From assembly GCA_964230605.1 (NCBI GenBank), contig CAXRIN010000083.1, forward strand, positions 1 to 64,000: a DNA stretch of 64,000 bases, in the 5' to 3' direction. The notes under the pieces are model-generated. The model was given only the letters and a program-made list of their open reading frames with translations, had not been told where the DNA came from and searched no databases. Position numbers and translations under genes: made by a program. This stretch comes from GCA-002722245 sp964230605. Its GTDB lineage: Bacteria > Bacteroidota > Bacteroidia > Flavobacteriales_C > GCA-002722245. Positions within the stretch are counted from its first letter, which is position 1, and every line of letters begins with the position of its first letter. Shown here piece after piece: positions 59,699 through 64,000 of this stretch.

Positions 59699-60362
59699 AG
59701 TTTCTTGCTCCAAAAATTGAACTTCCAACCCTAACCATTGTACTTCCTTCTTCGATTGCTAATTGATAATCTCCACTCATTCCCATGCTAATAGTATTGA
59801 AAGAAGGAGAGTTTTCAAAGAATTCAGATTTCAGTGAATCAAATATCTGTTTTAAAGATTGGAATTCTTGTCTTATTTGCGACTCATTGTCCACAAATGA
59901 TGCCATTCCCATAACTCCCGCAACTTTAATATTTTCTAAAGCTTGGAATTCATCCGATTTCAAAATATCACGAGCCTCGTCAATTTGTAATCCGAATTTT
60001 GTTGATTCAATCGCGATATGAAACTGAAGTAAAACGTTAATGATTCTGTTATTCTTTTTAGCTTGTTTGTTTATTTCTTCAAGAAGTTTGAAAGACTCAA
60101 CCCCATGGATAAGCGATATGTAAGGAGCGATATATTTAACCTTGTTAGTTTGCATGTGGCCAATCATATGCCATTCAATATCTTTCGGTAGAGCAGGTTG
60201 TTTTTCTCTTAATTCTTGGACTTTGTTTTCTCCAAAAATCCTTTGACCAGCATCGTATGCCTCTTGTAAATCTGAAATTGGTTTTGTTTTACTAACGGCA
60301 ACAAGTGTTACTTGGTCAGGTAGAGATTTTTTAATTTCCTTAAGGTTTGATGAAATTGACAT
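59691..60362 (-). CDS. YggS-family pyridoxal phosphate homeostasis protein
   Basis: A 223-aa single-domain type III PLP protein. Lys25 in VAVSKTK is the expected PLP lysine. It also has FGENKVQEL, EWHMIGHMQTNKVKYI and the phosphate-binding SMGMSGDYQLAIEEGSTMVR with G(S)SIFG. It buffers free PLP rather than acting as a racemase. Its -7 box (60367-60374) is just upstream, implying an almost leaderless message. It leads the run with the rhodanese and OB-like genes. Confidence 0.9.
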   Translation of the reverse strand: MSISSNLKEIKKSLPDQVTLVAVSKTKPISDLQEAYDAGQRIFGENKVQELREKQPALPKDIEWHMIGHMQTNKVKYIAPYISLIHGVESFKLLEEINKQAKKNNRIINVLLQFHIAIESTKFGLQIDEARDILKSDEFQALENIKVAGVMGMASFVDNESQIRQEFQSLKQIFDSLKSEFFENSPSFNTISMGMSGDYQLAIEEGSTMVRVGSSIFGARNYA

Positions 60363-60366
60363 TTCA

Positions 60367-60374
60367 CAAATTTA
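60367..60374 (-). promoter_or_regulatory. -7 box TAAATTTG (yggS)
   Basis: Exact TAnnTTTG on the minus strand, 4 nt before the ATG at 60362. Confidence 0.5.
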
Positions 60375-60391
60375 AAATTTACCCATTAGAG

Positions 60392-60482
60392 CGCACAGAG
60401 ATCTCGGAGTTATTTTATCTAAATCTATGTAAAGTTGAAATAATGACATGTTACTCATTAGACTCTGAGAACTCTGAGGGAT
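60392..60482. repeat. CTCAGAG inverted-repeat pair without a gene
   Basis: Left arm CGCACAGAGATCTCGGAGTT (60392-60411) and right arm GACTCTGAGAACTCTGAGGG (60461-60480) are diverged inverted copies of the arms at 23607/24165. About 50 bp of AT-rich sequence lies between. It may be a deleted derivative of the GxxExxY unit. Confidence 0.45.
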
Positions 60483-60510
60483 TTTCTACCTAAAAAAGAA
60501 ACCGAATAAC

Positions 60511-60518
60511 TATATTTG
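60511..60518 (+). promoter_or_regulatory. -7 box TATATTTG (glycosyltransferase)
   Basis: Exact TAnnTTTG that contains the in-frame TTG at 60516, so translation must start later, at TTG 60537. Confidence 0.55.
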
Positions 60519-60536
60519 GCAACCGAAAACAAGTCA

Positions 60537-61601
60537 TTGAAAGTCCTATTTTGCATACCGTATCCCAAAGGAACAGCTGGAAGTCAGCGTTTTCGCTTTG
60601 AGCAATACATGGATTTTCTTGAAGAAAGAGGGATTGAATACCATGTATCTTCTTTTTGGGACGAGAAAGCATGGTCTGTTTTATATAAAAAAGGCGCTGT
60701 TATTTCGAAAATGTTAGCAACATTTAGAGGTTTAGTCAGACGTTATGCTTTGTTATTTACAGCCTTTAAATATGATAGGATTTTTATTCATCGAGAACTT
60801 TATCCTTTAGGACCTCAAATGGTTGAGTTTGTTTTAGCGAAAGTTTACAAAAAGAAAATTATCTACGATTTCGATGATGCCGTATGGTTGCCTAATTATG
60901 CTGCCAATAATTCAAAGTTCGCCTTCATAAAAAGCTATGGTCATGTTAAAAAGTTATGCAAGTATGCTTACAAGCTAAGCGTTGGTAATGATTATTTAGC
61001 AGACTTTGGTAGACAATACAATAAAAATGTAGTGGTTAATCCAACTACGATTGATACAGAGAATTATCATAATCAAATAAAAAATCAAGATTCACAAGAG
61101 TTTGTGATTGGTTGGACTGGGACTCACTCTACATTAAGGTACTTAACGGAAATGGTTCCCTTGTTTAAAAGACTGGAACAGGAGTTTGAATTTAAATTGG
61201 TGATTATTAGTGACAAAGACCCTGAGTTTGATTTGGACTCTTTAGTTTTTGTAAAATGGCAAAAGGAAACGGAAATAAAAGATTTATTGAGGTTTAATAT
61301 TGGCTTGATGCCTTTGGTTGATGATAAATGGGCCAACGGGAAATGCGGCTTCAAAGCGCTTCAATATATGAGTTTAGGAATTCCTGCGATTGTTTCGCCA
61401 GTTGGTGTAAATACAAAAATTGTTGATCACGAAGTCAATGGTTATGTATGTAATACCATGGAGGAGTGGGAGAATACGTTAAGGTTGGTGTTGTCTGATA
61501 AAGAGAAAGTAAAAGAAGTTGCGAAGAATTCGCGAAAGAAAATAATAGACAACTATTCTGTGTTGTCGAACAAAGAAAATTTTATTCAATTATTTCAATA
61601 A
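60537..61601 (+). CDS. Family 4-type glycosyltransferase
   Basis: A ~354-aa GT-B enzyme. It has N-terminal VLFCIPYPKGTAGSQRFRFE, a mid-domain IIYDFDDAVWLPNYA and the C-terminal FVIGWTGTHSTLRYLTEM, NIGLMPLVDDKWANGKCGFK and GIPAIVSPVGVNTKIV. It probably transfers a sugar to a lipid-linked or capsular glycan. The start is likely TTG 60537 (MKVLFCIPYP); a TTG at 60516 overlaps the promoter box. It is followed 6 bp later by gcvT on the same strand. Confidence 0.85.
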   Translation: MKVLFCIPYPKGTAGSQRFRFEQYMDFLEERGIEYHVSSFWDEKAWSVLYKKGAVISKMLATFRGLVRRYALLFTAFKYDRIFIHRELYPLGPQMVEFVLAKVYKKKIIYDFDDAVWLPNYAANNSKFAFIKSYGHVKKLCKYAYKLSVGNDYLADFGRQYNKNVVVNPTTIDTENYHNQIKNQDSQEFVIGWTGTHSTLRYLTEMVPLFKRLEQEFEFKLVIISDKDPEFDLDSLVFVKWQKETEIKDLLRFNIGLMPLVDDKWANGKCGFKALQYMSLGIPAIVSPVGVNTKIVDHEVNGYVCNTMEEWENTLRLVLSDKEKVKEVAKNSRKKIIDNYSVLSNKENFIQLFQ

Positions 61602-61607
61602 TCGATT

Positions 61608-62696
61608 ATGAAGAAATTAGTGCTAAATGATATCCACGAAAAACTAGGAGGTAAAATGGTTGACTTTGCTGGTTTTAATATGCCTGTTCAATATGAAGGT
61701 GTTAAAGCAGAGCATGCTAACATTAGAACTAATGTTGGGGTATTTGATGTGAGTCACATGGGAGAATTTGTTGTTGAAGGAGAAGAAGCGGAGGCTTTTA
61801 TTCAAAAAACAACTTCAAATGATATTACTTTAATTGGTGACGGACAAGTTCAATATTCATGTATTCCGAATGATAACGGTGGAATTGTAGATGATTTGTT
61901 GATTTACCGTTTCTCAAAAGATAAGTACCTATTGGTTGTTAATGCTTCGAATATTGAAAAAGATTGGGAGTGGTTTAACTCCAAAAATGATACTTTGGCA
62001 ACATTAAAGAATTTAAGTGATGAGTGGAGTTTGTTTGCAGTTCAAGGTCCTAATTCTACAAAAGTCCTTTCTAAATTAACTGATTTGGATTTAGCTTCAA
62101 TGAAATACTACACGCTTAAAATTGGCGAGTTTGCTGGAGTTCAAGGCGTTTTAATTTCAGCAACTGGATACACGGGTGCGGGAGGTTTTGAAATTTATGT
62201 AAAAAATGCTGATGCTGTAACAGTTTGGGAGGCAATAATGGAGGCTGGAGCTGAAGAAGGAATTAAACCAACTGGATTAGCTGCTCGTGATACATTAAGG
62301 TTAGAGATGGGGTACGCGCTTTACGGTAATGATATTGATGATACAACTTCGCCGCTTGAAGCCGGTTTAGGTTGGATTACCAAATTAGATACTAATTTTC
62401 CAAGTGTAGAAAAATTCAGAAAACAAAAAGAAAACGGAGTTGTTAGAAAACTTGTTGCTTTTGAATTGGTTGATCGCGGAATCCCTAGAAAAGATTACAT
62501 AATTGTTAATGAAGGAGGTGATGTTATCGGTAGAGTTACCTCTGGAACAATGTCTCCAACTTTAGAAAAAGCTATAGGTTTAGGTTACGTGGCTAAAGAG
62601 TTTTCAAAAGTAGATTCTGAAATTTTTATTTCAATTCGTGATAAGAAAATAAAGGCAAAAGTGGTTCGATTGCCATTTGTAAAGCCTCAGGTGTAA
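61608..62696 (+). CDS. gcvT: Aminomethyltransferase, glycine cleavage T protein
   Basis: Transfers the aminomethyl carbon of glycine to tetrahydrofolate. The 362-aa protein has FAGFNMPVQYEGVKAEHANI, the VFDVSHMGEF block, LLIYRFSKDKYLLVVNA with the folate-site residues, and the catalytic-region SLFAVQGP, ATGYTGAGGFEIY and LAARDTLRLE. It is normal in length and the other glycine-cleavage genes are not in the window. It is probably cotranscribed with the glycosyltransferase. Confidence 0.96.
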   Translation: MKKLVLNDIHEKLGGKMVDFAGFNMPVQYEGVKAEHANIRTNVGVFDVSHMGEFVVEGEEAEAFIQKTTSNDITLIGDGQVQYSCIPNDNGGIVDDLLIYRFSKDKYLLVVNASNIEKDWEWFNSKNDTLATLKNLSDEWSLFAVQGPNSTKVLSKLTDLDLASMKYYTLKIGEFAGVQGVLISATGYTGAGGFEIYVKNADAVTVWEAIMEAGAEEGIKPTGLAARDTLRLEMGYALYGNDIDDTTSPLEAGLGWITKLDTNFPSVEKFRKQKENGVVRKLVAFELVDRGIPRKDYIIVNEGGDVIGRVTSGTMSPTLEKAIGLGYVAKEFSKVDSEIFISIRDKKIKAKVVRLPFVKPQV

Positions 62697-62743
62697 AGTG
62701 AAATCTAGGCATTAACCATTATTATAGTTATCTTTCAATAGAG

Positions 62744-63745
62744 ATGATTCGAATAAGGTTAGTTATACTTCTTTCATTTTTGGTTCATGTGGGGAATGCC
62801 CAAGATATCCATTTTACACAATGGATGCACGCTCCACATACTTACTCTCCTTCATCAATAGGTGATTTCGATGGTCAGTATAGATTTCATGGTAATTACC
62901 GAAATCAATGGTCCTCTGTAACAGTTCCCTTCGTGACTTTTGCAACCATGGCTGAGGCTAATACGCTCGAAGAACATGTGAAAGGGCTATCTGCTGCAGG
63001 AGGAATTGTTTATGATGTTACCGGTGATTCAAAGTTTTCTACAACACATTTAAACCTAGGTGCTGGATATAAGTTGCCATTACCAGATTCGGTAGGTATA
63101 TTCAGGTTAGGGATTCAGCCTAGTTTTACCCAAAAGAAAATAGATTTAGAACAACTGAGATTTGATAATCAGTATAACGGCTATTTTTATGATGGGAGTT
63201 TACCAATAGGAGAAAACCTTCCTAGGCTTTCAAGATGGTATTTCGATTTAGCAATTGGGGCTCAGTTTGAAATGTGGTTATCGAAAAAGCTTAAAGCTCG
63301 TACTTCTTTGGCTGCATTTAATATTCTATCACCAAAACAAAGTTTTTTTAGTAATAACGATATAAGATTGGACAGAAGGTATAGTTTGCAAATCAATGGA
63401 GAATATCAATACAATGAAAAGATAAAAATTGAACCAGGAATCCAATTTTCAAATCAAGGAACCTACTATGCTGTAAATTTTGGTTCGTTGGTTCGTTATG
63501 ACTTAAGTAAGAGTATTTATTTTAAACAAGCTTTTTTTGCAGGGCTTTATTTCAGAGCGGTTGACTCAGGTGATTTTATTGTTGGGATGGATTACGGGGA
63601 TTGGAGAGTTGGAGTTAGTTATGATATTAATTATTCGGGACTAGTACCAGCATCAAATTACAGAGGTGGTTTTGAGTTAGCGGTAATCTATATTATTCCT
63701 AATAAAATTGAAAGACCGAGGTATAAAGTTTGTCCAGATTATTAA
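62744..63745 (+). CDS. PorP/SprF family type IX secretion outer-membrane protein
   Basis: A 333-aa beta-barrel protein with a Sec signal (about 1-19, VHVGNA-Q). The mature chain begins QDIHFTQWMHAPHTYSPS, close to the family's DPxFSQFxxxPxxxNPA motif, followed by YRFHGNYRNQWSSV. Repeating amphipathic strands follow to the end. Members anchor or export T9SS cargo. Its stop overlaps the next start by one base (TAATG). Confidence 0.9.
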   Translation: MIRIRLVILLSFLVHVGNAQDIHFTQWMHAPHTYSPSSIGDFDGQYRFHGNYRNQWSSVTVPFVTFATMAEANTLEEHVKGLSAAGGIVYDVTGDSKFSTTHLNLGAGYKLPLPDSVGIFRLGIQPSFTQKKIDLEQLRFDNQYNGYFYDGSLPIGENLPRLSRWYFDLAIGAQFEMWLSKKLKARTSLAAFNILSPKQSFFSNNDIRLDRRYSLQINGEYQYNEKIKIEPGIQFSNQGTYYAVNFGSLVRYDLSKSIYFKQAFFAGLYFRAVDSGDFIVGMDYGDWRVGVSYDINYSGLVPASNYRGGFELAVIYIIPNKIERPRYKVCPDY

Positions 63746-64000
63746 TGAGAAATTTTCTTGTCATATTATCACTTTTCGTCGCTACCATTGTGAATGGACA
63801 GGCGAGAGTATGGGCAAACTTTGGGGAAGAGGCTTTGAGCGAAGGAGATCATTATGGTGCTTCAAGATTTTTCATCAAAGCTTGGAAGGAGGATTCTACT
63901 TATAAAAATCTAGTTTATAATTTGGGATTGTCTTTTAAAGGATATCACAACAACGAAAAAGCGTTGTACTATTTTAAAAAGATTGAAAAAAGTCAAGAGC
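63745..64000 (+). CDS. TPR protein, start only (cut by window end)
   Basis: An ATG at 63745 opens MRNFLVILSLFVATIVNGQ, a signal peptide, then a first TPR-like unit (GDHYGASRFFIKAWKEDSTY; GYHNNEKALYYFKKIEKSQ) and runs off the window. In this phylum PorP/SprF genes are commonly followed by a TPR-propeller-OmpA protein (PorE-like), which this could be. The 3' end is not visible. Confidence 0.7.
   Translation, partial: MRNFLVILSLFVATIVNGQARVWANFGEEALSEGDHYGASRFFIKAWKEDSTYKNLVYNLGLSFKGYHNNEKALYYFKKIEKSQE

Overview
This window comes from a low-GC member of the Bacteroidota, most likely the Flavobacteriales. The evidence is a type IX secretion cargo domain (T9SS type B, 26818-28332), a PorP/SprF-type outer-membrane protein (62744-63745), many families typical of the phylum (GSCFA, DUF1599, DUF4924, BT_3928-type DoxX, VanZ), and exact TAnnTTTG boxes, the -7 element of the Bacteroidota primary sigma factor, just upstream of at least seventeen gene starts. 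TGA is used as an ordinary stop, so the code is standard. A Crocinitomicaceae- or Cryomorphaceae-like origin is only a guess.

Layout. 1-310: repeat debris and a tRNA-Arg(ACG) with its terminator. 378-6914: a SPOR-like exported protein, VanZ, a tRNA-maturation run (tsaC, cca, a PRiA4-ORF3-like gene, miaA) and small exported proteins. 6915-9487: a REP-rich spacer, then divergent prfC and nth. 9490-19706: one long leftward run, DUF1599 - DoxX - tpiA - prmA - 1546-aa exported protein - LdhA-like dehydrogenase - membrane protein. 19725-25962: folP, degP, dapF and small genes, plus a GxxExxY nuclease pseudogene between near-perfect 33-bp inverted repeats. 26075-33000: a decayed histidine kinase, a T9SS cargo protein, trmN6-rimM, GSCFA and a protein with a very long charged helix. 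33099-44375: ABC-F, TPR, cyclophilin, PIG-V-like, prmC, a DUF3524 glycosyltransferase and a GH20 lipoprotein. 44518-51336: trkH, hldA, a BASS transporter, plsY and topB. 51490-56554: the gat operon. 56776-64000: an ECF sigma cassette, CheY, rhodanese, yggS, a glycosyltransferase, gcvT and a T9SS-linked pair cut by the window edge.

The most striking item is the operon gatC - gatA - gatB::aspS. GatB and a complete bacterial-type aspartyl-tRNA synthetase are one 1113-aa polypeptide. The synthetase half carries His at the anticodon-side position that marks non-discriminating AspRS. One fused machine could therefore charge tRNA(Asn) with Asp and amidate it in place, as a covalent transamidosome. 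Much of the rest of the window is also translation-related: tsaC, cca, miaA, prfC, prmA, trmN6, rimM, ABC-F, prmC and a putative queuosine mannosyltransferase.

Several small repeat families sit at gene ends: GTGGCC hairpins, GTAGAGACGT inverted repeats, CTCAGAG inverted repeats and ACTTTGA heptamers. One GTAGAGACGT element supplies the stop codons of both genes that converge on it. No rRNA, CRISPR array, phage or intact insertion sequence was seen.
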